A stretch of DNA of 64,000 nt from Alphaproteobacteria bacterium (GTDB taxonomy: Bacteria > Pseudomonadota > Alphaproteobacteria > Caulobacterales > Caulobacteraceae), in contig JANYET010000046.1 in NCBI GenBank assembly GCA_025359785.1, forward strand, positions 48,503-112,502. Direction: 5' to 3'. Position 1 is the first letter of the stretch; every line of letters starts with the position of its first letter. The notes below the pieces were generated by a model, which searched no databases, was not told where the DNA came from, and saw nothing but the letters and a program-made list of their open reading frames with translations. Made by a program: the position numbers and the translations under genes. Shown here piece by piece: positions 43,829-53,873 of the stretch.

Positions 43829-44725
43829 GTGCGGCGGCGCATCTTCGGCGCCATGAGCGTCGCCTCGCCCGCCCAGACGATGAGCCGTGCGCAAGCCCGC
43901 GATCATATCGTCGACCTGCTGATCGCCGAGCGTGCGCCGAGGCTGGCCGCGACGCCGGTCTGGCCGCTGATCCGGCCTCTGCTCTACAGCGTCCTCGACT
44001 ATGGCAAGGCGCGGCGGATGGCCGACGCGATCCAGCCGATGCCGGGTCGCGCGGCCCTGGATTATGTCTCCAAGCTTCTGAGCGTGCGGGTGAGCGCGTC
44101 GGGCCTGGAGCGCATTCCGGGGACCGGCCGGCTGATCGTGGTCTGTAATCACCCGACCGGCATTGCTGACGGCGTCGCGGTCTACGATGCGCTGAAAGCG
44201 CTCCGGCCGGACCTCTGCTTCTACGCCAACTCCGACGCCCACCGGGTCTCGCCGCGGTTCTCTGACGTGCTGATCCCGGTGGAATGGGTGGAGGCCAAGC
44301 GGACCAGGGAACGGACCCGCGAGACCCTGCTGCTCACCCGCCAGGCGCTGGAGGCCGAGCGTTGTCTGGTGATCTTTCCCTCTGGTCGCCTAGCCCGGCG
44401 GCAGGCCGATGGCCGCCTCGCCGATCCGCCCTGGGCGCCCTCGGCGGTATCGTTGGCGCGCAAGTACGAGACGTCGATCGTGCCGCTGCATGTGGCTGGG
44501 CCGACCTCGCAGCTGTTCCATTTCTTCAACCGCTTCTCGTCGGAACTTCGGGACATGACGCTGTTCCACGAACTGCTCAACAAGCAGGGCCGGGCGTTTC
44601 GACTGACCATCGGAAAGGCGATCGCGCCGGAGGCCCTCGAGGGTGAGCCGGCCGAGGCGATCGTCGCGCTGAAGGCCTTCGTCGAGACCGCGCTGGCTCA
44701 CGATCCCGACCGTGCTTTCAAATGA
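43829..44725 (+). CDS. Lysophospholipid acyltransferase-family protein
   Basis: About 298 residues. The acyltransferase signature is visible: VCNHPTGIADGVAVYDAL (H-x5-D, as in the hemolysin-like/OlsA branch), ANSDAHRVSPRFSDVLIPVEW, then the LVIFPSGRLARRQADGRLADPPWAPSAVSLARK block. It would transfer an acyl chain to a lysophospholipid or a related acceptor at the inner membrane. The start is either the GTG at 43829 or the ATG at 43853; neither has a strong ribosome binding site. Its end overlaps tsaE by 14 bp, so it is probably the first gene of the tsaE-amgK-murU-addB-addA run. Confidence 0.87.
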   Translation: MRRRIFGAMSVASPAQTMSRAQARDHIVDLLIAERAPRLAATPVWPLIRPLLYSVLDYGKARRMADAIQPMPGRAALDYVSKLLSVRVSASGLERIPGTGRLIVVCNHPTGIADGVAVYDALKALRPDLCFYANSDAHRVSPRFSDVLIPVEWVEAKRTRERTRETLLLTRQALEAERCLVIFPSGRLARRQADGRLADPPWAPSAVSLARKYETSIVPLHVAGPTSQLFHFFNRFSSELRDMTLFHELLNKQGRAFRLTIGKAIAPEALEGEPAEAIVALKAFVETALAHDPDRAFK

Positions 44726-45182
44726 TCTGGACCTTGGCATGATCCTGGCGGACGAGGCGGCGACCGCGCGGCTGGGTGTCGCCATCGCGCGTGCGCTCCG
44801 GGCGGGTGAGGCGGTATGCCTGTCCGGCCCGCTGGGCGCCGGCAAATCGACCCTGGCCCGCGCGCTGATCCGCGCCTTGACGACGCCGGACGAGGAGGTG
44901 CCGTCGCCGACCTTCACGCTCGTCCAGTTCTACGAAAGCTCAACGCTTAAGGTCGCGCATTTCGACCTCTATCGCCTGACCAGCGCTGAGGAGGCCTATG
45001 AGATCGGGCTGGACGAGGCGCTGGACGACGGCGCGGCGGTGATCGAGTGGCCGGAGCGGCTGGATGGCCAGCTTCCGCCGGATCGACTCGATGTAGAGAT
45101 CGCGCTGCAGGGCACCGGCCGCGTGGCGCGTTGGGTTCCGCATGGCGCCTGGGTCGGGCGCATGGAAGGGACGACGGATTGA
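44712..45182 (+). CDS. tsaE: tRNA threonylcarbamoyladenosine biosynthesis ATPase TsaE
   Basis: A 156-residue P-loop ATPase of the TsaE/YjeE family, needed with TsaB and TsaD for t6A at position 37 of ANN-decoding tRNAs. Walker A is GPLGAGKSTLARALI near 37-51; SPTFTLVQFYE and HFDLYRLTSAEEAYEIGLDE are the family blocks. It starts at GTG 44712 inside the end of the acyltransferase gene. The stop TGA overlaps the TTG start of amgK, so the genes are coupled. Confidence 0.95.
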   Translation: MLSNDLDLGMILADEAATARLGVAIARALRAGEAVCLSGPLGAGKSTLARALIRALTTPDEEVPSPTFTLVQFYESSTLKVAHFDLYRLTSAEEAYEIGLDEALDDGAAVIEWPERLDGQLPPDRLDVEIALQGTGRVARWVPHGAWVGRMEGTTD

Positions 45183-46270
45183 ATCCTGAGCGGGAAGCGG
45201 CGACGGCGCGGTTCCTCGGCGAACACGGCCTGGCGACGGCGCGGCTTGAGATGCTGGCCGGTGACGCGTCGACGCGCAGCTATGCCCGCCTGCATCCCGC
45301 CGCCGGGCCTCGCCTGATCCTGATGGATCAGCCGCCGGTGTTGGAGAGCCCGGTCTGCCCGCCCGGGGCGAGCGACACCGAGCGTACGGCCCTGGGCTAC
45401 AACGCCGCCGCACGGCTGGCGGCCGGCTCCGTCGCGGCCTTCGTGACGACGGCGGCCTATCTGCGCGATCATGGGCTGTCGGCGCCGAAGGTCGTGGCCT
45501 TCGACGTGGACCAGGGTCTCGCCATTCTGGAAGACCTCGGCGACGGCCTCTTCGCCACGCTGATAGCCGAGGGTCAGCCAGAGACGCCGCTCTACGAGGC
45601 CGCCGTGGACGTGCAGGTCCATCTCCACGACGGGCGTCCGCCCGACATCCTCGAGGCCGCGGGTCTGGCCTGGCCGCTCCTGACCTACGACACCCTGGCG
45701 CTGAAGGTCGCCACCGATACCTTCCTGGCGTGGTGGCCGAAGTTCGCGGGGCTCGACGCCTTCGACGCCGCCGCGGTGGCCGAGTGGGATGCGCTCTGGG
45801 CGCCGGTCTGGGTGCGGGGCGAGGCGGGCGCCTCGGTATTCTGCCACCGTGACTACCACGCCCAGAACCTGCTCTGGTTGCCGGAGCGAAAGGGTGTGGC
45901 CCGCGTCGGCCTGCTCGACTTCCAGGATGCGCTGCGCGCGCACCCGGCCTGGGACCTGCTGCACCTCCTGCAAGATGCCCGCCGAGACGTTTCGCCAGAG
46001 CTCGAAATATTGATGCTGGAGCGCTACCTGGCGGCGCGACCGCGCACTGACCAGGAGGCCTTCCTGGCGGACTACCGCGCGCTCGCCGCCTCCAACGCCG
46101 CCCGCATCCTGGGCCGGGTGTTCGCGCGGCAGGCGCTGCTCGGCCGGGCGCAGTACAAGGCCTTCATGCCGCGCACCTGGCGCTACTTGGAACGTAACCT
46201 GACCGACCCGGCGCTGGCCGGCTTGAAGGCCTGGTTCGATGCTCACGTGCCCGCTGAGGCGCGCGCATGA
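45179..46270 (+). CDS. amgK: N-acetylmuramate/N-acetylglucosamine kinase AmgK
   Basis: A 363-residue aminoglycoside-phosphotransferase-fold sugar kinase. AmgK phosphorylates the anomeric position of MurNAc and GlcNAc in the peptidoglycan recycling route that bypasses de novo synthesis. Kinase motifs are FCHRDYHAQNLLWLPE (catalytic loop, HRD near 221) and VGLLDFQDALRAHPAWDL (metal-binding D). The start is TTG at 45179, overlapping the TGA of tsaE, with GGAAGGGA 7 nt upstream; readings before it are antisense-like. It overlaps murU by 4 bp (ATGA), the expected partner order. Confidence 0.93.
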   Translation: MNPEREAATARFLGEHGLATARLEMLAGDASTRSYARLHPAAGPRLILMDQPPVLESPVCPPGASDTERTALGYNAAARLAAGSVAAFVTTAAYLRDHGLSAPKVVAFDVDQGLAILEDLGDGLFATLIAEGQPETPLYEAAVDVQVHLHDGRPPDILEAAGLAWPLLTYDTLALKVATDTFLAWWPKFAGLDAFDAAAVAEWDALWAPVWVRGEAGASVFCHRDYHAQNLLWLPERKGVARVGLLDFQDALRAHPAWDLLHLLQDARRDVSPELEILMLERYLAARPRTDQEAFLADYRALAASNAARILGRVFARQALLGRAQYKAFMPRTWRYLERNLTDPALAGLKAWFDAHVPAEARA

Positions 46271-46980
46271 TCACTGGCCCCAACACCGCCATGGTGCTGG
46301 CCGCCGGCCTCGGCACGCGAATGCGGCCGCTGACCGACGCGATCCCGAAAGCTCTGATCCCGGTCGCTGGACGCACCCTGCTGGACCGCGTGCTGGACAA
46401 GCTCGTCGCGGCCGGCGTCACCCGCGCGGTGGTCAACGTCCACCACTTCGCCGATCAGGTCGAAAGCCATCTGGCGGTCCGCACCGACCTGGACATCGCG
46501 ATCTCCGACGAGCGCGCCGGGCTGCTGGATTCGGGCGGCGGCATCCAGCATGCGCGCGGCCTGCTGGGCGAGGCCCCGATCTTCGTGGCCAACATCGACT
46601 CGCTCTGGCTGGAGGGCGCGACGCCGGCGCTCGAGGCGTTGAAGGCCGCGTGGGACCCGGCGCGAATGGACCTGCTGCTGCTGCTGGTGGCCCGCGGTCA
46701 CGGCATCGGATTCGAAGGCCCGCAGGGGTTCCTGATGGACGACGCAGGCCGGCTGACTCACTCCGCCTCGCCCGAGGTGGTGACGCCCTTCGCCAACGTC
46801 GGCTTCGGGATCCTGAAACCGCGGATTCTCGATGGCCAGGCCGAGGCGGCCTTTTCGGTCATCCCCATCTGGCATCGGCTTCAGGCGCAAGGCCGCCTGT
46901 ACGGGGTCGCTATGGATGCCTTCTGGATGCATGTAGGCGACCCGGCCGCCCGCGACGCGGCCGAGGCCAGATTGCGGTGA
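46267..46980 (+). CDS. murU: N-acetylmuramate alpha-1-phosphate uridylyltransferase MurU
   Basis: A 237-residue nucleotidyltransferase (NTP_transf fold), which makes UDP-MurNAc from MurNAc-1-phosphate and UTP. The signature LAAGLGTRMRPLTDAIPKALIPVAG is at residues 11-35, and the metal-binding Asp is in FVANIDSLWL (near 112). It is translationally coupled to amgK upstream and to addB downstream by overlapping stops and starts. Length is standard. Together with AmgK it forms the complete anabolic recycling branch. Confidence 0.93.
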   Translation: MITGPNTAMVLAAGLGTRMRPLTDAIPKALIPVAGRTLLDRVLDKLVAAGVTRAVVNVHHFADQVESHLAVRTDLDIAISDERAGLLDSGGGIQHARGLLGEAPIFVANIDSLWLEGATPALEALKAAWDPARMDLLLLLVARGHGIGFEGPQGFLMDDAGRLTHSASPEVVTPFANVGFGILKPRILDGQAEAAFSVIPIWHRLQAQGRLYGVAMDAFWMHVGDPAARDAAEARLR

Positions 46981-49949
46981 CCGGGTTCCTCGAGCGGTCG
47001 GAGCCGCGCTGGTACACGATCCCGGCGCACCGCCCGTTCGCTCAGGACCTGGCGCGCGGTCTGCACGAGGCGCTTAGCCCGCTGGGGCCTGAGGCGCTCT
47101 CCCAGGCGACCATCCTGACGCCGACCCGCCGCGGCGCCCGCGCGCTGGCCGACGCCTTTGTCACCGCCGCCGAAGGCCGCGCGATCCTGCCGCCGCGGAT
47201 GCGGCCGCTGGGCGACCTGGACGAGGGCGAGCCGCCGTTCGAGCCTGGCGACCTGGCGCTGGATCTCGAAGCGGCCATAGCGCCCTTGAAGCGGCGCTTC
47301 GAACTCACCCGACTGGTCGCCGACCATTGGGACCTGCTGGCGGGCCGCGACCTTACCGCCTCCTCGGCGCTGGAGATGGCCGACGCCCTGGGCGCCTTCC
47401 TCGACAGCCTGCAGATCGAGGAACTGGAGCCGTTCGAGAAGTTGGCCGGCTTGGTGGAAGCCGACCTCGCCGACCACTGGCGAGTGTCGCGCCGGTTTCT
47501 GGAAATGGCGCTGACCGAATGGCCAAAGCGGCTGAGGGCGCTCGGTGTCATCGACGTCAGTGAACGGCGGGTGAAGCTGCTGAGACGCCTCGCCCAGGCC
47601 TGGACCGACCATCCGCCGCAGGGCGTCCTGGTGGCCGCCGGTTCGACCGGCACGGCGCCAGCGACCGCGGCCCTGCTGAAGGTGATCGCGGAAGCGCCGC
47701 AGGGCTGCGTGGTGCTGCCCGGCTTGGATGAGGCGCTCTCCGACGAGGCCTGGGCGGACGTCGGCGAACAGCATCCCCAGGGCGCCATGAAGCGCCTGCT
47801 CGATCGCGCCGAGTTTGAGCGGAAGGCCGTGGAGACCTGGCCGGCGTCGCTGGTCTTCTCGTCGCGCGGCCGGTGGCGGCAACGGGTGATCAACGAGGCG
47901 CTCCGGCCGCCGGAACGCACCGCCGACTGGTTGCGGGTGATCGGCGACCTCAACACCCAGGCCGACGGCGTCGCCGTCAACGGCGTCGAATACGGCCTGG
48001 ACGGTCTGTCGCTGGTCAGCGCGCGATCGGAGGAGGAGGCCGCGACGGTCGCGGCCCTGCTGCTGCGCGAAACCCTGGAAACGCCGGACCGCACCGCGGC
48101 CCTGGTGGCGCCGGACCAGGCGCTGGCCCGCCGCGTGGCCGCCAAGCTGGCCCGCTGGGGCGTGATCCCGGACAACTCGGCGGGCGAGACCCTGGCCGGC
48201 TGTCCCTGCGGCGTCCTGGCTGGCCTGGTGGCCCGCGCGGCGGTCGATCCTCTGCACCCGGTGACCCTGCTGGCGATTCTCAAACACCCGTATGTGCGGC
48301 TCGAAGGCGGCCTCGAGACGCTGGAGCGGTACGGCCTGCGCGGCGCGCGGCCCTGGACCTGGGCGGGCCTGAAGGATCGGCTGGCCAAGCATCCCGACGC
48401 CCTCGCGCTGGCGGGCCGGATCGAAGCCATACTCGCCGGGCTGCTGCGGGACGACGCTTCGCCGGCGGACCGGGCCCGCGTCGTGGCGTCGACCATGGAG
48501 ACCCTGGCTGTCGACGCGAGTGGAGAGACCGGCGACCTGTGGAGCGGCCACGGCGGCGAGGCGATGAGCCGGCTGCTGGCGGGGTTGATCGAGGACGGTT
48601 CGGGCTTGCCCGAAGCGTCGTCGCGCGGGTTCGCCGACCTGCTGGAGCGGCTGATGGAGGGCGAGACCATCCGCTCGGGCGGCGCGACCCATCCGCGCCT
48701 GCGTATCCTGGGCGCGATCGAGGCCCGGCTGGTGCGGGCTGACCGGCTGATCGTGGCGGGACTCGAGGAGGGGGTCTGGCCCAAAGGCGCGCCGCTCGAC
48801 CCTTTCCTGTCACGGCCGATGCGCGAGACCCTGGGTCTGCCGCCGCCGGAGCGCCGCGTGGGCCTGGCCGCCCACGACTTCGCGCAAGCCGCCTGCTCGC
48901 CCGAGGTGATCCTGCTGCATTCCGAGCGCCGGGAAGGCGGGCCGTCGGTCAAGTCCCGCTGGCTCTGGCGGCTGGAGACCCTGGCCAAGGGGGCCGAGGT
49001 CAAGATTCCCGGCAAGCCAGAAGTCCTCGATTGGGCGCGCAGCCTCGATGCGCCCGCCGACTACGCGCCCGCCAGGCGGCCCGCGCCGGTCCCGCCGGCC
49101 GCCGATCGCCCAACGGCGCTGTTTGTCACGAGGGTCGAGGGCCTCACGCGCGATCCCTATTCGGTCTGGGCGCGGGACATTCTGAAGCTGCGCGCCCTGG
49201 ACCGGCCCGACGAGCCCGTGGATGCGAGGGCGCGGGGCACGGCGATCCACGCGGCTTTTGAGCGGTTTGGCCTGGCCTATCCGACCGATCTGCCGCCGGA
49301 GGCCGCGGCGATTTTCGAAGGCTTCTATCTGGAGGCGCTGGAGCGGGCCGGCATGCCGCACGAGGCGCTCGCCCGCGAGACGGCGCTCGCCCGCGAGGCC
49401 GCCGCCTGGGTCGCCGACCTGGAAGCGCGCCGGCGCGGCGACGGGCGCGGGATCCATGTGGAGAAGACCGGCGAGCTGATCGTCGAGATCGAGGGCCGGC
49501 CTTTCAAGCTGTCCGCCAAGGCCGACCGGATCGAGGTCGACGCGCAAGGCTACGGCCACATCCTCGACTACAAGACCGGCAAGGCGCCGTCGCAGAAGGT
49601 GGTGGACGCGGGCTTCTCGCCACAGCTGACGCTGACCGCCGCGATCCTGGCCTATGGCGGTTTCGCCGAGCTCGGCCGGTTGGCGCCCGGCGAGCTGACC
49701 TATCTGGAGATCACCGGCCGCAAGCCCGCGGGCAAGGAAGAAGTGCGCGCCACGGCGGGCGACGAAAGCCGGGCGGCGGCGGAACAGGCGCTGGCCGGTC
49801 TGCGCGCCCTGATCGCCCGCTACTGGGCGCCCGACCAGCCGTTCGTCTCGCGCACCGCGCCGCAGTTCGTCCACCAGTACGCCAGCGACTACGACCACCT
49901 GGCCCGGGTGTTCGAATGGTCCACCAGTGGCGAGGAGGGCGAGGAATGA
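46977..49949 (+). CDS. addB: Double-strand break repair protein AddB
   Basis: A 990-residue AddB subunit of the AddAB helicase-nuclease, which processes DNA double-strand ends for RecA. It starts with the GTG at 46977 overlapping the murU stop; readings before it only copy murU in another frame. The N-terminal ATPase-like half is degenerate (TILTPTRRGARALADAF instead of a good Walker A), as is typical for alphaproteobacterial AddB. The C-terminal nuclease domain has RGTAIHAAFERFG, then FKLSAKADRIEVDAQGYGHILDYKTGKAP, giving the PD-(D/E)XK D...D-Y-K residues. It is coupled to addA by a 4-bp overlap. Confidence 0.95.
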   Translation: MTGFLERSEPRWYTIPAHRPFAQDLARGLHEALSPLGPEALSQATILTPTRRGARALADAFVTAAEGRAILPPRMRPLGDLDEGEPPFEPGDLALDLEAAIAPLKRRFELTRLVADHWDLLAGRDLTASSALEMADALGAFLDSLQIEELEPFEKLAGLVEADLADHWRVSRRFLEMALTEWPKRLRALGVIDVSERRVKLLRRLAQAWTDHPPQGVLVAAGSTGTAPATAALLKVIAEAPQGCVVLPGLDEALSDEAWADVGEQHPQGAMKRLLDRAEFERKAVETWPASLVFSSRGRWRQRVINEALRPPERTADWLRVIGDLNTQADGVAVNGVEYGLDGLSLVSARSEEEAATVAALLLRETLETPDRTAALVAPDQALARRVAAKLARWGVIPDNSAGETLAGCPCGVLAGLVARAAVDPLHPVTLLAILKHPYVRLEGGLETLERYGLRGARPWTWAGLKDRLAKHPDALALAGRIEAILAGLLRDDASPADRARVVASTMETLAVDASGETGDLWSGHGGEAMSRLLAGLIEDGSGLPEASSRGFADLLERLMEGETIRSGGATHPRLRILGAIEARLVRADRLIVAGLEEGVWPKGAPLDPFLSRPMRETLGLPPPERRVGLAAHDFAQAACSPEVILLHSERREGGPSVKSRWLWRLETLAKGAEVKIPGKPEVLDWARSLDAPADYAPARRPAPVPPAADRPTALFVTRVEGLTRDPYSVWARDILKLRALDRPDEPVDARARGTAIHAAFERFGLAYPTDLPPEAAAIFEGFYLEALERAGMPHEALARETALAREAAAWVADLEARRRGDGRGIHVEKTGELIVEIEGRPFKLSAKADRIEVDAQGYGHILDYKTGKAPSQKVVDAGFSPQLTLTAAILAYGGFAELGRLAPGELTYLEITGRKPAGKEEVRATAGDESRAAAEQALAGLRALIARYWAPDQPFVSRTAPQFVHQYASDYDHLARVFEWSTSGEEGEE

Positions 49950-52900
49950 GCTTCGCACTCCACGACGATCCGCAGCGCACCGCCGCCGATCCGGCGATTT
50001 CGGCTTTCGTCACCGCCAACGCCGGCTCCGGCAAGACCAAGACCCTGATCGACCGGGTGGCGCGCCTGCTGCTGGCCGGCGTCGATCCGGAGAAGGTGCT
50101 CTGCGTCACCTACACCAAGGCCGCCGCCGCGGAGATGCAGCGCCGGCTATTCGGCCGGCTGGGCGACTGGTCGGTGATGCGGGACGACGCTCTCATCGCG
50201 CGACTCACGGAGCTTGAGGGGCCCTCTAACCCGGAAGAACCGGGCGACTTCGACGCTCGGCGTCTGTCGGAAGCCCGCGCCCTCTTCGCCCGCGCGCTGG
50301 AGACACCCGGCGGCCTGAAGATCCAGACCATCCACGCCTTCTGCGAGAAGCTGCTGCGGCGCTTCCCGTTGGAGGCGGGCGTCTCACCGGGCTTCCGGGT
50401 GATGGACGACGCCGCGGCGGCCGGCATCGCCGACGCCGCGCGCAAGGGCGTGGCGCGGCGGGCCCTGACCGGCGAGGGCGCCATCGCGGAGGCCTATGCG
50501 CGCTTCTCGGTGCAGCTCGACTTCGCGTCCTTCCAGGCGATGTTCCTGGGCTTCGAGACCCGCCGCGCGGCGCTGGCCGCCTTCTTCGCCGAGCAGGGCG
50601 GATTCGCCGGCGCCGCGGCCTGGGTCTGGGAGGCCTGTGGCGTGACGCCGGGCCAAGGGCCGGATGCGTTGGAAGCCGAGGCCATGGCCGAGCTTGATCG
50701 CGGCCTCTGGCGCGCGGCGGCGGGTGTGCTGACGGCCGGCACCGCGACGGATCAGAAATGCGCCGCCAAGCTGTCCGCCGTCGCCGCCGACCCGGCCGCG
50801 CCGCTCGCCGCTGCACTCGATGCCCTGTTCACCGAAAAGGGCGAGGGCACGCCGGCCACCTGGGTGTTCAAGACTTCAGGATTGAAGAGCCGCGAGGACC
50901 TGCGCCAGGCTCTTCTGGACGAGCAGGACCGCCTGGCCGTTGCTCGCGAGCGCATGCGCGGGGCCAGAGTCGCTGCTGATACGCTCGACGCCCTGGTTCT
51001 GGCCGAGGCCTACCTGGCCTCCTACCGGATCGAGAAGGCGTCGGCCGGCGCGCTGGATTTCGCCGACCTGATCGAGAAGACCAAAGACCTGCTCAAGGGC
51101 CGCCCGGCGGCGGCCTGGGTGCTGTTCAAGCTCGACGGTGGCATCGACCACATCCTGGTCGACGAGGCGCAGGACACCGCGCCGGACCAGTGGGACATCG
51201 TCCGAGCGCTGACCGGCGAGTTCTTCGTGGGCGCCGGCGCTGATCGTAAGCCCCGGCCGCTGGACCGCACCCTGTTCGTGGTCGGCGACGACAAGCAGTC
51301 GATCTATTCGTTCCAGGGCGCGGACCCGGCCCGGCTGCACGCGGAGACCGACCGCTACATCGCCGAGATCACGGCTGCGGGCCGGCCGGCGCGCAAGGCT
51401 CCGCTGATCGACTCCTGGCGATCAACCGTCGAGGTGCTGGATTTCGTGGATGCGGTGTTCACCGCGGGCGTTCCGCCGGGCGTCGAGGCCCTACGGCATA
51501 TCCCCAAGCGCGACGAGGACCGTGGCTGCGTCGACCTCTGGCCGCTCGAACGCGAGGTGAAGGGCGAGGAGCGCGACGCCTGGACCGCGCCCCTGGACCT
51601 GGAGACCGAGGGCAGCGCGACCAAGCGGCTGGCCCAGAATATCGCCTGCGAGATCGCCGCCCTGGTGGCGCGGGGTGACGCGGTGATGGACACCACGACG
51701 AAGCAATGGCGGCCCGCGTCCTTCGGCGACGTACTGATCCTGGTTCGCAAGCGCGGCGGCCTGTTCGAGGAAATCCTGCGGGCCCTGAAGCACGCCAGGA
51801 TTCCGGTGGCCGGCGCCGACCGGCTGGCGCTCTCCGAACATATCGTGTTCGACGATTTGCTGGGGCTGGCGCGGTTCGCGCTGTTTCCCGCCGACGACCT
51901 GACGCTGGCCGCCCTGTTGCGCAGTCCGTTCTGCGATGTGGATGACGAGAGCCTCTATCGGCTGGCGAAGGGCCGGGAGGCGAGCCTCTGGCAGACCCTG
52001 TTGGCCCGCGCTGACGAAGCGTCGGAATGGCGCGGCGCGGCGGACTTCCTGACCCAGCTGACGACCGAGGCCAGGGCGCGGCGGCCGTTCGAGCTCTACA
52101 GCCGCGTGCTCGGCCTGCGCGATGCGGCGGGCCGGTCCATGCGCGCGCGCCTGCTGCGCCGGCTGGGCCGCGAGGCGGAGGACGCGCTGGACGAATTCCT
52201 CGCCCAGGTGCTGGCCGCCGAAGGCCGCGGTGTTCACGACCTGGAGCGCCTGGCCGCCGGGTTCGCCAGTCTCGACATCACGGTGAAGCGCGAGCTGGAG
52301 GCCGGGCGCGACGAGGTCCGGGTGATGACCGCGCACGGCGCCAAGGGCCTGGAGGCGCCGATCGTCTTCCTGCCGGAGACCACGACGGCGGCCGGCGCGC
52401 GCGGCTCGCCGCTGATGGCCACGGAGGCCACGCCTGAGCAATCGGCCGGATTTCTGTGGTGCGCTTCGCAGAAGGGCGATTGCGAGGCCTCGCGCCTGGC
52501 CCGCGAACTGCGCGCCACCAAGGAGAACGAGGAGGCCCTGCGCCTGCTCTACGTGGCCCTTACCCGAGCGCGTGAGCGGCTGGTGCTCTGCGGCCGCATC
52601 GCGTCGAACCGCAAGGAAGAGACGCTGAAGGGCTGGTGGGCGCAGATACGCGCCGGGTTCGAGCACGATCAGATCGCGCCCCACCTGAGCCAGGTGGCCT
52701 GCGGCGAGGTCATCGCGACCCGCTATGGACCGGACCCGAAGCGCTTGCCTGGCGCCGCGCCCGCCAAGCCGGCCACCGCCGCCGTCCCGGTCTGGGCCGG
52801 CCAGGAGGCCCCGGCTGACAGCTTGAGCCGCTACGCCTCCCCCTCCGACCTGGGCGAAGGCGGCAAGGCGCCGGCCCCGTCGCCGCTGTCGGCGGTGGGC

Positions 52901-53428
52901 GGGTTGGGCCGTTTCCGGCGCGGCGACCTGATCCACCGGCTGCTGCAGATCCTGCCGGATCTGGCGCCCGGCGACTGGGCGACCGGCGCTGGCTCGCTGC
53001 TGGCCCGCGAGCGCGACCTGTCCGAGCCCCAGCGCGCCGAGATGACCGCCGCGGCGCTGTCGGTGCTGCAGGATCCACGCTTCGCCGAGGTGTTCGGGCC
53101 CGGCAGCCGCGCGGAGGTGGCCATCGCCGGCTCCGCCGCCGCCCTGCCGCCGGGCCTGAAGATTTCTGGCCGTATCGACCGGCTGGTGGTGCTGCCGACC
53201 CGCGTGCTGGTCGCCGACTTCAAGACCAACCGGCCGAGCCCCGCGCGGATCGCCGATGCCGACCCGGCCTATCTGCGCCAGATGGCGATCTACGCCGCCG
53301 TTCTCGCCGACGTCTTCCCCGGGCGCAGGATCGAAGCCGCCCTGATCTGGACCGATGGCCCCAAGCTGATGCCGGTCCCAGAAAATGTGCTGGCGCAAAG
53401 CCTTGCGAGCCTGGGCCATGACCGTTGA
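49946..53428 (+). CDS. addA: Double-strand break repair helicase AddA
   Basis: A 1160-residue UvrD-type helicase/nuclease. N-terminal motifs: Walker A ANAGSGKTKTLIDRVARLL near 24-42, motif Ia VTYTKAAAAEMQRRL, Walker B HILVDEAQDTAPDQW near 406, QSIYSFQGADP, VRVMTAHGAKGLEAPIVFLPE, LLYVALTRARERLVL. The C-terminal PD-(D/E)XK nuclease has RFRRGDLIHRLLQ and GRIDRLVVLPTRVLVADFKTNRP. The ATG at 49946 overlaps the addB stop. The complete helicase and nuclease motifs argue for a functional protein. Confidence 0.95.
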   Translation: MSFALHDDPQRTAADPAISAFVTANAGSGKTKTLIDRVARLLLAGVDPEKVLCVTYTKAAAAEMQRRLFGRLGDWSVMRDDALIARLTELEGPSNPEEPGDFDARRLSEARALFARALETPGGLKIQTIHAFCEKLLRRFPLEAGVSPGFRVMDDAAAAGIADAARKGVARRALTGEGAIAEAYARFSVQLDFASFQAMFLGFETRRAALAAFFAEQGGFAGAAAWVWEACGVTPGQGPDALEAEAMAELDRGLWRAAAGVLTAGTATDQKCAAKLSAVAADPAAPLAAALDALFTEKGEGTPATWVFKTSGLKSREDLRQALLDEQDRLAVARERMRGARVAADTLDALVLAEAYLASYRIEKASAGALDFADLIEKTKDLLKGRPAAAWVLFKLDGGIDHILVDEAQDTAPDQWDIVRALTGEFFVGAGADRKPRPLDRTLFVVGDDKQSIYSFQGADPARLHAETDRYIAEITAAGRPARKAPLIDSWRSTVEVLDFVDAVFTAGVPPGVEALRHIPKRDEDRGCVDLWPLEREVKGEERDAWTAPLDLETEGSATKRLAQNIACEIAALVARGDAVMDTTTKQWRPASFGDVLILVRKRGGLFEEILRALKHARIPVAGADRLALSEHIVFDDLLGLARFALFPADDLTLAALLRSPFCDVDDESLYRLAKGREASLWQTLLARADEASEWRGAADFLTQLTTEARARRPFELYSRVLGLRDAAGRSMRARLLRRLGREAEDALDEFLAQVLAAEGRGVHDLERLAAGFASLDITVKRELEAGRDEVRVMTAHGAKGLEAPIVFLPETTTAAGARGSPLMATEATPEQSAGFLWCASQKGDCEASRLARELRATKENEEALRLLYVALTRARERLVLCGRIASNRKEETLKGWWAQIRAGFEHDQIAPHLSQVACGEVIATRYGPDPKRLPGAAPAKPATAAVPVWAGQEAPADSLSRYASPSDLGEGGKAPAPSPLSAVGGLGRFRRGDLIHRLLQILPDLAPGDWATGAGSLLARERDLSEPQRAEMTAAALSVLQDPRFAEVFGPGSRAEVAIAGSAAALPPGLKISGRIDRLVVLPTRVLVADFKTNRPSPARIADADPAYLRQMAIYAAVLADVFPGRRIEAALIWTDGPKLMPVPENVLAQSLASLGHDR

Positions 53429-53527
53429 TATCGCCCGGCGGCGCGCCTACATCGGCGGATCACGTTGCGTCAGCTCGTGGTTTGGAAACCCAATTTCTTG
53501 ACGGGTTTGGCGCGTAAGGAGAATTCC

Positions 53528-53866
53528 ATGAGCACTGTGAAGGTCACCGACGAATCCTTCGAAAAGGACGTCCTGCAGGCCGCCGGCCCCGTGCTGGTCG
53601 ACTTCTGGGCGGAGTGGTGTGGCCCCTGCAAGCAGATCGCCCCGGCGCTGGAGCAGATTTCCGAAGAACTGGGCGCGCAGGTCACCGTGGTCAAGCTGAA
53701 CATCGAGGAAAGCCCGACCACGCCGTCGCGCTACGGCGTGCGCGGCATCCCGACCATGATGCTGTTCAAGGACGGCCAGATGGCCTCGATGAAGGTCGGC
53801 GCCATGCCCAAGCAGAAGATCCTGGAATGGCTCAGCGAAGCCGGCGTGGCGGCCGCGGCGGCGTAG
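53528..53866 (+). CDS. trxA: Thioredoxin
   Basis: A 112-residue thioredoxin, the general cytoplasmic disulfide reductase. The active site is WAEWCGPCKQIAP with C31 and C34; the cis-Pro loop is RGIPTMMLFKDG. The sequence ends with a short Ala-rich tail. A good ribosome binding site AAGGAG lies 6 nt before the ATG at 53528. It follows addA on the same strand after 99 bp, and converges on folC across a repeat element. Confidence 0.96.
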   Translation: MSTVKVTDESFEKDVLQAAGPVLVDFWAEWCGPCKQIAPALEQISEELGAQVTVVKLNIEESPTTPSRYGVRGIPTMMLFKDGQMASMKVGAMPKQKILEWLSEAGVAAAAA

Positions 53867-53873
53867 GTTACTT